Source of the DNA: Methylobacterium sp. R2-1
GTDB taxonomy: Bacteria; Pseudomonadota; Alphaproteobacteria; Rhizobiales; Beijerinckiaceae
DNA: 64,000 bases
Assembly: GCF_014191355.1 (NCBI RefSeq)
Contig: NZ_JACHWM010000020.1
Location: 1 to 64,000 of the forward strand
Direction of reading: 5' to 3'
Positions 1 through 7,845 of this stretch are shown here, one piece after another (positions within the stretch are counted from its first letter, which is position 1; each line of letters starts with the position of its first letter). Below the pieces are notes generated by a model that saw only the letters and a program-made list of their open reading frames with translations, did not search any database and had not been told where the DNA came from. Both the position numbers and the translations under genes were made by a program.

Positions 1-369
1 TCGCCTTGCGTTGCAGGCGGAAGCGCTCGTCTCCTCCAGCCATCAGCGCCTGCGTCAGAACCGCTGATGATGGGTACTGACATAGATCCATGTTGTAGAA
101 CGTCTCTAGGGAAGGTTGATTTCGGTGGGTGACCGCCCGCTTTAGTCTGATACCGCACATTCAGGAGCGGGAGGGGAGCAGGAGGGTTCTCCGCCTGAAC
201 ATCGATCCTCCGCTCCTCAATCGTAGTGGACGAGGCCCCGCATCGGCGATTGGTGGCGGATGGGCAAGCCTGGTCTCAGTAGGCCGGCGCCGAGTTGATG
301 GCTCTAGACAGAGCGACGCCCAGACCGTAGCCTCAATTCCGTTCAGTCACCGACCGACATCACTTTCAA
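1..369. other. Left edge, no supported gene
   Basis: No reading frame here has convincing protein character. An open frame on the plus strand from about 129 has low-complexity Arg/Ser/Pro content and runs through the hairpin at 370-400, so I treat it as chance. The stretch ends at that hairpin, which may terminate transcription arriving from the left. Confidence 0.5.
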
Positions 370-400
370 CCCCGCCCGGTCCGCCGGCGCGGGGTTTTTC
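370..400. terminator. GC-rich hairpin terminator, probably bidirectional
   Basis: The arms CCCCGC (370-375) and GCGGGG (389-394) enclose a GC-rich loop and are followed by five T on the plus strand, the form of an intrinsic terminator. The minus-strand small gene ends 3 bases beyond the T run, so the element could also serve that gene. Near-copies lie at 4950, 5063 and 6225. Confidence 0.65.
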
Positions 401-402
401 GT

Positions 403-513
403 TCAGTTCGCCCAGCCAAGCAACTTCGCCGCGAACAGCATCACTCCAGCGGCCAGCGCGAGGCCGAGCACGATGAGCACGAGAATGTCTCCAGAGGTCC
501 TAGGTTCGCGCAT
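403..513 (-). CDS. Small single-pass membrane protein, 36 aa
   Basis: Translation from the ATG at 513 gives 36 residues: a charged N-terminus (MREPRTSGD), one hydrophobic segment of about 22 residues rich in Leu, Val and Ala, and a short tail ending GWAN. One transmembrane helix with the N-terminus in the cytoplasm is likely. The stop lies directly beside the hairpin at 370-400, as expected for a real transcription unit. The ribosome-binding site is weak. I recognise no named family. It is short enough to be missed by standard gene callers; the coding call rests on hydrophobic pattern and terminator position only. Confidence 0.45.
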   Translation of the reverse strand: MREPRTSGDILVLIVLGLALAAGVMLFAAKLLGWAN

Positions 514-619
514 GAGCCCTACTTGCCGAAAGGCCGAGAGATCGCGCTAGTGGCTGAAATCTCACTCATGGTACCCGGCTCGGTCGACGCTCGCGCCGAA
601 GTAAGCCGCCTCGGCTGGA

Positions 620-1351
620 TTACCCGGAGTGTGGAGGTGGCTTGTCCCTGAACGGGCCTATCAGGCGCTCGTATTCAGCCTCGGCAGGACCGTAGCTCTC
701 ACCCGCAAAGTCACAGAGCATCCCGCGATCTCGAACGATGATCCGGGCACGCTTAGCGCGGATAGCGCCGTAGCCCTCAAGGGCCTGCGTCGCGAGCGTC
801 ACGCTGCTTCGCCGGGTAGCCAGCATAATGGCTAGGAAATTATGTGTGAGCGGTAGCTCATCACCTTGCAGCCAGTCCTGCGCCATAAGGATCCAGCGTG
901 CCAGCCGCTCCTCATTGGAGTTGACGCCGTTCGAGATCGCCGTCTGGCTCACAGCCATGGTGAGCGTGTGAGCGTATCGTATCAGCAGGATGTGCAGGGC
1001 GGGACTGCTCTGGATCGCGCTGCGCAGAGCTTCGGCCCTGATCCGCAGCCAGGGGCCGCCGATTTGGACTTAGACCTCACGCGGCGAGCGGTCTGAGGCC
1101 AGCGCGGTGGCGCTGCTGACCATGCCCTCAAACCCGAAGCAGCCCACCTCGACCCTGCGGCCCTCACCCGTGATCATGAGGTTCGACGACAGCCCGCCTT
1201 CTGGGAAGTAGGCGAACTCTGTAGGCTCGCCGATGGACATGAGGACATTGCCCTCATGAACGTCCACGCGCTCGAACTGAGGCAGGAGCCGATCCAACTC
1301 GTCGACAGGCAGCGCCTGCAGCAGGCGGTTGCGCGTTGTTGGCACGCCCAT
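620..1351 (-). pseudogene. Crp/Fnr-family transcription regulator, interrupted by one in-frame TAA
   Basis: The first 93 codons encode a cyclic-nucleotide-binding-type sensor domain (FPEGGLSSNL, VEVGCFGFEGMV). A TAA at 1070-1072 follows ASDRSPREV. Reading on in the same frame gives VQIGGPWLRIRAEALRSAI and then the winged-helix part (EERLARWILMAQDWL, LPLTHNFLAIMLATRRSSV, ATQALEGYGAIRAKR). The total length of 243 codons is normal for the family, so only one codon is damaged. An internal ATG at 958 could allow a 112-residue DNA-binding fragment to be made. Family members are global or stress regulators; the target is unknown. Most likely a recent pseudogene. Confidence 0.85.
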
Positions 1352-1544
1352 CTTCAGTACCTCAGCCGTGTATGTCTGCAGGAGGCGTCATAACGAGGAA
1401 ACTGCGAACGGCTACCATAGGGCAAGCGATTTCAGCCGGCAGGTACCAAGCGTCAGAGATCTGGACACCTAGCTGCCAGGAACTCCTTCTCCCCCACGCC
1501 ATTGCTCGGGAACGAGCTTCTATCGTGGCCGGAGCATTGCCACC

Positions 1545-2201
1545 ATGAACCATCGGCAGAACGCTGCGAGCGAGACCACCGGAGCTGCTGTTTCTCTCGA
1601 CATGCTGAGAGGAGCTGTCGCGGGCGCGGTCGGCGTGTGGGTGATGGATCGTGTCGATTGGCTCATGTACGAGCAGGTCCTCGACACGCCCAAGACGCGA
1701 CGGCAGACGGAGGCTGCGCGGCCAGCCGGAATGGATCCGGCGCACACGATGGCGCACAGAGCTGCGCACGCGGTCGAGATTGAGCCGCCTTCACCGCCTC
1801 AGGAGAATGCTGCGGGGCTCGCCGTTCACTACAGCCTCGGGATCGTGCCTGGCGCCATCTACGGGGCTCTGCGTGGGCGTGTGCCCTACGTCGATGCGGG
1901 CGCGGGTCTGGTGTACGGCCTTGGGATGTTCATCCTTGAGGATGAGATTGCCAATCCACTCCTTGGGACCACCGCTCCGCCGCAGCGCTACCCATGGCAG
2001 GCCCACGCACGTGGGCTGGTCGCGCATCTCGTCTACGGAGTTTTCACTGAGCTTGTGCTGCGAGCCTTGGCCACGCGTCCTAAACGTTATGGAACGCCAT
2101 GGGCACTGTATGGCTCAGTGCTAACGACGCATCTCTCTCCACAAACGGGGAGGCGTCATTCCTCCACTAACATGCGGCGCCGAACTGGCGCCTTCCCATA
2201 G
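1545..2201 (+). CDS. YagU/DUF1440-like inner membrane protein
   Basis: The 218-residue product has hydrophobic segments near residues 20-40, 95-115 and 120-140 and a motif-rich middle (AVHYSLGIVPGAIYG, GAGLVYGLGMFILEDE) resembling DUF1440/YagU inner membrane proteins. YagU has been linked to acid tolerance in E. coli; no function can be assigned here. The last 20 or so residues are polar and overlap the convergent gene at 2156-2404. A GGCGCC-N5-GGCGCC inverted repeat near 2174-2190 sits in this tail, so the annotated C-terminus may be longer than the ancestral one. Confidence 0.6.
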   Translation: MNHRQNAASETTGAAVSLDMLRGAVAGAVGVWVMDRVDWLMYEQVLDTPKTRRQTEAARPAGMDPAHTMAHRAAHAVEIEPPSPPQENAAGLAVHYSLGIVPGAIYGALRGRVPYVDAGAGLVYGLGMFILEDEIANPLLGTTAPPQRYPWQAHARGLVAHLVYGVFTELVLRALATRPKRYGTPWALYGSVLTTHLSPQTGRRHSSTNMRRRTGAFP

Positions 2202-2404
2202 GTGTGCTCTTTGAGGACCGAGCGAGTCTTGGTGAGCACGCGCACGATACCAACCCCACCCTCATGGGCGAACCGCTTGGCAGCCAGGATCGCGCGGTCC
2301 TTTCCGCGGTCCTGCGAGTGCACCGTCGCGAGAACCCTCCCGTCGCTCACCACCTGCCAGCCGGTACCCTCAGCGAACGACACCTCGAACACCCGCTCGT
2401 TCAT
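2156..2404 (-). CDS. Conserved-looking hypothetical protein, 82 aa
   Basis: I chose the ATG at 2404 (MNERVFEVSFAEG) over an upstream TTG at 2428 because it gives the compact globular form expected. The protein is soluble, with an N-terminal beta-rich part (FEVSFAEGTGWQVVSDGRV) and a helical part (DRAILAAKRFAHEGG), resembling small DUF2188-type proteins often seen in this bacterial order. Its 3' end overlaps the end of the YagU-like gene by 46 bases on the opposite strand. No function can be given. Confidence 0.5.
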   Translation of the reverse strand: MNERVFEVSFAEGTGWQVVSDGRVLATVHSQDRGKDRAILAAKRFAHEGGVGIVRVLTKTRSVLKEHTYGKAPVRRRMLVEE

Positions 2405-2571
2405 CTCCAGCCCACTCTCTTGTCGCAAAGGCCCACGAGCTTGGCCGTATGTCGGAGGAGAGAAGCTCTTGCAATGCCGGCATCGTTAAGGTGGCGTGAG
2501 GTCTAGCCACAGCCACACCAATCAATGATGCTGCCCAGCACGCTCTGCTCGGTGCGGTAGAGTGAGAGCGC

Positions 2572-2790
2572 ATGGAACCGCCTGAATTGATCACGTTCGA
2601 GCAGATCCGCGAGCGCGCCTACGATCTGTGGGAGCGCAATCACCGACCTGACGGGTTCGAGATGGAGTTCTGGCTCATGGCAGAACGTGAACTCAAGGCC
2701 GAGCGGGGCAGAAGCCTTGCGAGTGCTAACGACGGCAGGACGCCGTCCGCTGACCATGATGATCCGGGACAGGAGCCGGGCCCGGCTTGA
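2572..2790 (+). CDS. DUF2934 family small protein
   Basis: The 72-residue product carries the signature order of DUF2934: IRERAYDLWERNHRPDG followed by EMEFWLMAERELKAE. These are short, helical, charged proteins of unknown role, common in Hyphomicrobiales. The stop at 2790 lies about 11 bases before the most likely start of the next gene, so the two may be co-transcribed. Confidence 0.75.
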   Translation: MEPPELITFEQIRERAYDLWERNHRPDGFEMEFWLMAERELKAERGRSLASANDGRTPSADHDDPGQEPGPA

Positions 2791-2801
2791 GAGTTTTCAC
2801 C

Positions 2802-3950
2802 ATGAGGCACTTCTGGTCCTCCGCCGCGGGTGTGAACTGGCGTGCAGCGGCTCTGCTGGGGCTGATCAGCAGCACGTTCTCGACGCTCGTCAGCCAGCTC
2901 ACCGCAGCTCGGATTGGGCGCGATGCGGTTGTGGACTGGATGGTTGTTGCAACCATTCCGCTGCGCGATCCGGCCCTGCAGATAGAGCCATCCTGGGGCG
3001 TCATCCTGGCTGGCATCCTGTTCCACCAGTGGGCCGACTTCTCCTGGGCCGTCGTGTTCTTCGGCCTTCTCGGCCGCTGGACGGCCGGGCTCAAGCCCTG
3101 GACCATCCTGCTCGTCAGCCCGTTCTGGGCGCTCCTCACCTCCAGCCTGGAATGGTTGTTCCTCGTACCGGTGCTGCCGTTCTGGCAGCCGATCTTCACG
3201 TTGGAGCAGCCCTACTGGATCGGCTTTCTCGTCCATCTCAGCTCCGCCTCCATGTACCCGCTCTTTCCCTGGCTGCGGGACTGGGTGGCGGGAATGCGCC
3301 CGCTGCAGCATCAGCGCTTCACGGCCATTTGGAGCAGCTTGGCGCTGCTGGGCGTCATCAGCCTTGGCACGCTTGCGCTCTTTGGCTGGCTTGGGCGTGA
3401 ACTGCCATGGATGGGGCGCGACGCGGCCTTTGACCAAAGCTACATGCGGCGCATGTCAGCTCATCATGAGCAGGGTATCGTTCTCGCCCGGCTCGCTGCC
3501 GAGCGGGCGAGCGATCCGCACCTGCAAGCGTTGGCTCGGCTGATGGCCGCCGCGCAGCAGGGGGAGAACGCCATCTTCGCTCAGTGGTGGCAGAGTTGGT
3601 TCGGTAGCCTCTCGCAGGTTTGCTCACCGTCCGAAGAGGCACAGATGCCGGGCATGGTGCACCCGGACCAGCTTGAGCGACTCCGACGTGCCGAGGGCTC
3701 TTCGTTCGACACGCTCTTCGTGGATCTGATGACACAGCACCACAGGGGCGCGATCGAGATGGCTGACGAGGCGGTCGAGCGCGCTAACGACATCCGCTTG
3801 AAGCTGATGTCTCACGCGATCCGTCATGAGCAGCGCGGTGGGATCGCGCTGATGCACGGCAGCCGTGGGCTTTCTGCCGTGCAGTCCGCCGTTGAGAACC
3901 TTCTGTTGCCGGCCAACGCAGCTGCGGCTGAAGGCGGGCGACTTCGCTGA
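2802..3950 (+). CDS. Membrane protein with C-terminal DUF305 domain
   Basis: The N-terminal half (about residues 1-200) is hydrophobic with four likely membrane segments. The C-terminal half carries two DUF305-type half repeats, each with a paired histidine: SAHHEQGIVLARL and TQHHRGAIEMADEAV. DUF305 is a ferritin-like helical domain often linked to metal handling; the paired histidines fit metal binding. Fusion to a membrane module suggests a membrane-bound metal-binding protein facing the periplasm. I prefer the ATG at 2802; a TTG at 2787 overlapping the upstream stop is possible. The substrate is unknown. Confidence 0.75.
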   Translation: MRHFWSSAAGVNWRAAALLGLISSTFSTLVSQLTAARIGRDAVVDWMVVATIPLRDPALQIEPSWGVILAGILFHQWADFSWAVVFFGLLGRWTAGLKPWTILLVSPFWALLTSSLEWLFLVPVLPFWQPIFTLEQPYWIGFLVHLSSASMYPLFPWLRDWVAGMRPLQHQRFTAIWSSLALLGVISLGTLALFGWLGRELPWMGRDAAFDQSYMRRMSAHHEQGIVLARLAAERASDPHLQALARLMAAAQQGENAIFAQWWQSWFGSLSQVCSPSEEAQMPGMVHPDQLERLRRAEGSSFDTLFVDLMTQHHRGAIEMADEAVERANDIRLKLMSHAIRHEQRGGIALMHGSRGLSAVQSAVENLLLPANAAAAEGGRLR

Positions 3951-4203
3951 AGGAAGCCCGGTCGAATGCCTGCCTACCGATAGAGCCCAGCCGCCGTAGC
4001 TTAGCCAGAGGAGCAATCCACCATGGCATCTTAGAGTGGGCGTAACGGCGATCTGCTCAGCCGCTGCGGCTAATGGGCGGCAGCCCGGGCCGCGCATTTC
4101 TCTGACCATGCCGCGATCCTAGCGCGGCCTTCCACGCCTTTGATCCGATAGCGACGGCTGGTGACGCATAGTTCCGCCCGACCAGCCGCCGACGGGCCTG
4201 CTT

Positions 4204-4557
4204 CTAGTAGTCGCGTTCGCTGCTCGCGCTCATTCGCCTTGGTATGTAGTCGCCTGACCGCGATCCCTCACCGAAGACCAACCAACCGAGGCCGAAACCG
4301 ATCGCGCCAGCGACAAACAGGCCGGTCATGGTGCCCGTGTCCATGCCACCGACAGCGCGACTGCCCTGCCGATAGTAGCGGGAACCGTACTGCGAGGCGT
4401 TGTCCCACGCGTCCGAAGCTCTCTCGCTTGCGTTCTGCAGCGTCTCCCTCGCCTGATCCGCGAGGCCAGCACCGCTGCCGGATGAGCCGCCAGTTTGGCT
4501 CGAGCCCGGCCGGCCGTCAGATCGTCCGAGCGGATCGTGTGAGCGGATGTCTGCCAT
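4204..4557 (-). CDS. Small membrane-anchored protein with glycine-zipper segment
   Basis: The product has a polar Gly/Ser-rich N-terminus, an amphipathic Ala-rich helix (ARETLQNASERASDAWDNA), and one membrane segment with glycine spacing (GLFVAGAIGFGLGWLVFG) near residues 80-97. This layout resembles YqjD/ElaB-type (DUF883-like) membrane-anchored proteins, some of which bind ribosomes in stationary phase. The resemblance is architectural only. Another protein of the same general plan lies at 56487-56666. Confidence 0.6.
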   Translation of the reverse strand: MADIRSHDPLGRSDGRPGSSQTGGSSGSGAGLADQARETLQNASERASDAWDNASQYGSRYYRQGSRAVGGMDTGTMTGLFVAGAIGFGLGWLVFGEGSRSGDYIPRRMSASSERDY

Positions 4558-4949
4558 CGTCAGCCTTCCTCCTGTGCTCGCATTGAGCAGCTTGCATGCG
4601 CCTCACCCGTGAAGCCCACATGACCGGCCTGTCGGCTGGCTCGGTACACAGCGCGGGAGAGGGCGCATGAGGAGAGAACCGCCCCTTGGGAGAGTTGATC
4701 CCACGCCCGTGATGGCTGATCCTATAACGTCTAGCCAGCGAACGTCCGCTTCTGAGGGCGATGCAGTCCCTAGCGTTCGACTCACTGAATGCCCTATCCC
4801 CACCCTCTGCGGACATCGGCCCGGCGATCGAGCGCACTCGCCCCTATATCGGGGACCGATGGCGGACGGGCGCGCTTCAGTTCGGAGGGGCGGCGCCGGG
4901 GTGAGCCCGCGAGTTATGCCCGCTTCCCGCTAAACTCGCTCAATTTCAG

Positions 4950-4980
4950 CCCCGCCCGGTCTGCCGGCGCGGGATATTTC
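4950..4980 (+). terminator. GC-rich hairpin, copy 2 of family
   Basis: CCCCGC and GCGGGA arms separated by CCGGTCTGCCG, followed by TATTTC. The sequence is nearly identical to the element at 370-400, including the loop, with a slightly eroded right arm and T run. Confidence 0.5.
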
Positions 4981-5062
4981 GTGCGGTTTCATACCGAGCC
5001 AGAACATCGCCGGCCCCGGCCGGTTGCCCGAGCAAGACCATGGCGGTCCCTCCCGATACTCA

Positions 5063-5094
5063 CCCCGCCCGGCCCAGCCACGGCGGGGGTTTTC
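5063..5094 (+). terminator. GC-rich hairpin, copy 3 of family
   Basis: Arms CCCCGCC (5063-5069) and GGCGGGG (5082-5088) are followed by GTTTTCG. It has intrinsic-terminator form on the plus strand. Confidence 0.55.
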
Positions 5095-5164
5095 GTGCCC
5101 GCCCGTCGTCATCGGCGATGAGCTTGCCGAACCAATTGGGACCGCAGACATACCCCGGGGCTGG

Positions 5165-5389
5165 TCACTGCCGAGCCTCCCATGACGCAATCAGTGCATT
5201 CAACGCCGCCTTCATATCAAGCCGCGCTGCTTCGAAGCTGCTGTAAGTAACACTCGAATGGCCCATCACCGTGCCGCGCATCATATTGGTGCCGCGTTGT
5301 CGTATTGACCAGGTGAAAGTTTGCTCCCTGAGACCGAGCGATCTCACGTCAACAACGAATGGGTGTGCAGGTGTAGTGATCATCATCAA
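5165..5389 (-). CDS. Small hypothetical protein, 74 aa
   Basis: The translated product has a beta-strand-rich N-terminus (FVVDVRSLGLREQTFTWSIR) and a helical C-terminus (AARLDMKAALNALIASWE). This beta-beta-alpha pattern is common among uncharacterised small proteins of Methylobacterium-like genomes. The repeated methionines at the start leave the exact first codon open. No enzymatic motif is visible. Confidence 0.5.
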   Translation of the reverse strand: MMMITTPAHPFVVDVRSLGLREQTFTWSIRQRGTNMMRGTVMGHSSVTYSSFEAARLDMKAALNALIASWEARQ

Positions 5390-5483
5390 TCATGACACAC
5401 TCGCACGCCCGATCATACCCGAAGTGAACCGAAGAAAAACCTTTCCATAAGGATCAGCAAGGCTGAACGTCGGGTGTCACGTC

Positions 5484-5990
5484 TCAGGTCTTGTCGGGCT
5501 CAGGCTGTGCTGCCGCGATGCCTATGCCGCCAATCTCAGCCATGACGGGGCTCCGCATCGCGACCCCTTCCGGGAGAACTGGAGCGCCTTGGGCAACCTC
5601 GTCGGCGCTTCCCTGCACTATGGCCTTGATCTCTCCGATCAGAGCCGAAGGTCGGTATGGCTTCGAGATAAACCGCACACCCGCAGGAAGATCGCCGGGG
5701 TTGGGCAGCATCTTACCCGAGGCCACGATTACATGAACGGAAGGAGAGCGCCTACGGACGACGCGAGCCAGGCCAACCCCGTCAATTTGGCCCGGCATAT
5801 TCCAGTCCGTAAACACGATCTGCACATCGGCTCGCGCTTCCAGCAAGGCCAACGCCTCCTGTGCATCATGTGCTTCAATGACGCGAAAGCCAGCATCCAC
5901 GAGGATGTCGCTGGCGATCATCCGGACCAATACGTCATCCTCAACGACGAGGATCGCAACGGGCCCGTTGTCTACTTTGGAAGCCATCAC
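5484..5990 (-). CDS. Stand-alone response-regulator receiver protein
   Basis: The first 125 residues form one receiver domain: acidic pair in VVEDDVLVRM, phosphoacceptor Asp62 in FTDWNMPG, and the conserved lysine in ISKPYRP. About 40 residues follow without a recognisable output domain. Stand-alone receivers of this type are common partners of hybrid and HWE kinases in alphaproteobacteria, passing phosphate on or modulating a partner protein. No kinase is adjacent; the nearest complete ones are the EnvZ-type kinase at 12.5 kb and the hybrid kinases at 31-38 kb. Confidence 0.85.
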   Translation of the reverse strand: MMASKVDNGPVAILVVEDDVLVRMIASDILVDAGFRVIEAHDAQEALALLEARADVQIVFTDWNMPGQIDGVGLARVVRRRSPSVHVIVASGKMLPNPGDLPAGVRFISKPYRPSALIGEIKAIVQGSADEVAQGAPVLPEGVAMRSPVMAEIGGIGIAAAQPEPDKT

Positions 5991-6224
5991 CGTGCCTCAT
6001 GCCCTGAACCTGATCGTCGTCAGGTCGAGCGCTTCTGCGGCACTCAGGCTCAGCGATGATGCTCGCCAGATGGACAACCCCGGCGGGAGACGACCTCCGT
6101 ATCATCGAATGGTTGTGTGCACAATCAGACAAACTCTGAAGCTTATCCGCTGAACGATCCCGCCTCGTTCCCCGCTCTGAATAACGCGCCGTCACAGCTT
6201 CAGAACCACTCGCTCGCCCAGTTA

Positions 6225-6246
6225 GCCGGCGCGGGGTTTTTCGTTT
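6225..6246 (+). terminator. Right half of the GC-rich hairpin family
   Basis: GCCGGCGCGGGGTTTTTCG matches the right arm and T run of the element at 370-400. The left CCCCGC arm is absent at the usual distance; a distant CCCCGC near 6173 could pair. The stop codon of the minus-strand gene at 6246 abuts it exactly as at 403. Confidence 0.4.
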
Positions 6247-6509
6247 CAGCCCTTGGCCTCCGGATAATGCGCGCCGAAGCCGCCCCTCGCCTCGACCCCT
6301 GCGTAGTGCGCCTCTATGTCCCGCATCACCTGGGCGCCCCGCCTGCCGCGCTTGGCGCAGCGGGCGTTCGCGCTGAGCCGGGTGCGCGCCAGCGTCGACG
6401 GCAGGTCGGCCAGCTTCACCGTCGCGAAGTGCCCGCAGCCGCAATGCAGGGCCATCGTCTTCAAGCCCTCGCCGAACCAGTCGGCGACGGTGCGCTCTGG
6501 CTGCCTCAC
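6246..6509 (-). CDS. Hypothetical Cys/His-containing small protein, 87 aa
   Basis: A GTG start at 6509 overlaps the stop of the upstream broken gene (GTGA), suggesting translational coupling. The sequence LHCGCGHFATVKLADL followed by ANARCAKRGRRGAQV looks like a small zinc-ribbon-type domain (C-x-C-x-H ... C), preceded by a helix and followed by a helical tail. Similar small proteins are widespread, and uncharacterised, in Methylobacterium-like genomes. The stop abuts the hairpin half at 6225-6246. Confidence 0.55.
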   Translation of the reverse strand: MRQPERTVADWFGEGLKTMALHCGCGHFATVKLADLPSTLARTRLSANARCAKRGRRGAQVMRDIEAHYAGVEARGGFGAHYPEAKG

Positions 6510-6772
6510 GTCTTCTGCGCCCGCGCCAGCAGGATCGCGGTGCGGATGGCGTTGCGCCTAGCGCCATTCGAGCTCGTTTTGTCGCGTAGAACAGCGGCGG
6601 CGAAGGCGCTTGCTTTCACGGCGGCCACCAAGTCGAGCGTGTAGCCCTCGGCGAGTTCCGCCCGATCCTACATCCGGCCGTCGAGCACGGCATCGATCAG
6701 CGCGTTCAGGCCGTCATGGGTGACGATGCCGGCCTTGAACAGCTCGCCGACGGTGAGGGAGGAATCAGCCAT
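6506..6772 (-). pseudogene. Small hypothetical gene interrupted by one in-frame TAG
   Basis: The ATG at 6772 is preceded by a good AAAGGG ribosome-binding site. It encodes MADSSLTVGELFKAGIVTHD and a further 14 residues before a TAG at 6668-6670. The same frame then continues for 53 more codons (AELAEGYTLDLVAAVKASAF ... NAIRTAILLARAQKT) to a TGA that overlaps the start of the next gene. The preserved frame and the coupled downstream start show the ancestral gene was 88 codons. A 34-residue peptide may still be made. Confidence 0.6.
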
Positions 6773-6942
6773 GCGGGGACCCTTTCGCCCGGACTGAGCG
6801 CGACACCGTCAGCGCCCGAGCGCCACGCAGTAGAGCGCGATCATCGTCTTGCCCGCGGCGATCCAGGCGGCGACGCTAGGGCCCGGCATGGGTCATTCCG
6901 GAGCAGCCTTGTCGCCGCGCCGATATCTTCCATGTTGGGCTC

Positions 6943-7185
6943 ATGAGCGACCTCTCGATAGGCGTCCACTACGTTGTCGTTCGGCATCCCGAGGCGGAGG
7001 GGCGGCTTTCGCCAACGCGGCTTTGGATCGCTGTCCTTCCGCGAGAGGAGGCGGTTGCGGCGGTTCGACGGCAGGCACCTGAGGGATGGCAAGTCGAACT
7101 CGCGCCAGAGCAGCCGACGCTTGACCAAGTCGCAGCGCTCAACCTGCGCTACGGAGAGGTGCGCGAGATCACGGGCCGGAGCTGA
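6943..7185 (+). CDS. Hypothetical protein, 80 aa
   Basis: The product (MSDLSIGVHYVVVRHPEAEG, ending YGEVREITGRS) has alternating beta-strand and helix character (RLWIAVLPREEAVAAVRRQ, LDQVAALNLRYGEV) and balanced composition, unlike the chance frames around it. I recognise no family. It stands alone, with no gene on the same strand within 250 bases on either side. Confidence 0.5.
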   Translation: MSDLSIGVHYVVVRHPEAEGRLSPTRLWIAVLPREEAVAAVRRQAPEGWQVELAPEQPTLDQVAALNLRYGEVREITGRS

Positions 7186-7458
7186 TCGCCCTGCGGCCTG
7201 AACCCAGGCAGGCAACCGGACCAGCGCTGCTACAGGCAAATGGCCAACTAAACGTCCAACACCTTGTCCAACGCGAATGCTGCCGGACGTTCAACAGGCC
7301 CATTTATGTCAACCACTTAGCTGTTCCACCAGTTTTAGTTGGCGGACGCTCCCTCCGCCAGATACCTATAAACCACTGTCAATAAACGGTTTTTAGGTTA
7401 CGCTCCCAACGCACGTGCTGACACTGTGTCACCGTGGCCGTGGGGAGCGAAGCCAACG

Positions 7459-7830
7459 GTGCGCCGCGCTGAGTATCTACAAAGTCGCCGGGGCCGCTGG
7501 TACGTCCGCCTGCGGGTACCAGCCCATCTTGTGGCTAGCGTTGGGCAACAGCACCTCGTCAGAGCCCTCGACACTGCCAGCGAAGCTGTCGCTCGTGAGC
7601 GACGCTGGATCGCGCTCTCACTGCTGTGGGAGTGGATCGGCGCACAGACCGATTCAGACGGTTGGCAGCCTGCCTGGGCGGCGAACCTCACCGTAGCGAA
7701 ACGGTCACCGAACGATCGGGGGCAGGACCAGCCTTCACCGTCTCTCCACGGTGGCCTCGATCATCCGCACATGCGGTGCCCACCGATCGGAGGAACCCCA
7801 GTAAGAATATTTTCCGGTCGACCATTGTGA
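7459..7830 (+). pseudogene. Tyrosine-recombinase N-terminal remnant (DUF6538-type)
   Basis: From a GTG at 7459 the product reads RRAEYLQSRRGRWYVRLRVP, then LVASVGQQHLVRALDTA and RWIALSLLWEWI. This is the N-terminal DUF6538-type domain of phage or island integrases. After about 85 residues the family pattern is lost (SPSLHGGLDHPHMR), and no catalytic Arg/His/Tyr domain follows. It is a 3'-truncated integrase left by a former mobile element. A short inverted repeat (GGCGGA ... TCCGCC, 7341-7359) lies upstream. Confidence 0.65.
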
Positions 7831-7845
7831 AATGTGGAGCTTAGT

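Larger units (their letters stand above)
4558..5164. other. Intergenic stretch with two hairpins and a possible mini-gene
   Basis: No ordinary gene is visible. Two GC-rich hairpins (4950-4980 and 5063-5094) bracket a minus-strand 31-codon frame (4946-5041). That frame starts with ATG 6 bases after a strong purine-rich GGGAGGGA, but it reads through the first hairpin. A small peptide or a structured small RNA are both possible. Confidence 0.35.

Noticed and set aside
129..476. Plus-strand frame of 115 residues
   Set aside because: Arg/Ser/Pro-rich composition, no ribosome-binding site, and it reads through a terminator hairpin.
2640..3437. Long minus-strand frame opposite the DUF305 gene
   Set aside because: Composition is that of an antisense shadow of a GC-rich gene (Pro/Gly/Arg/Glu); the plus strand has clear domains.
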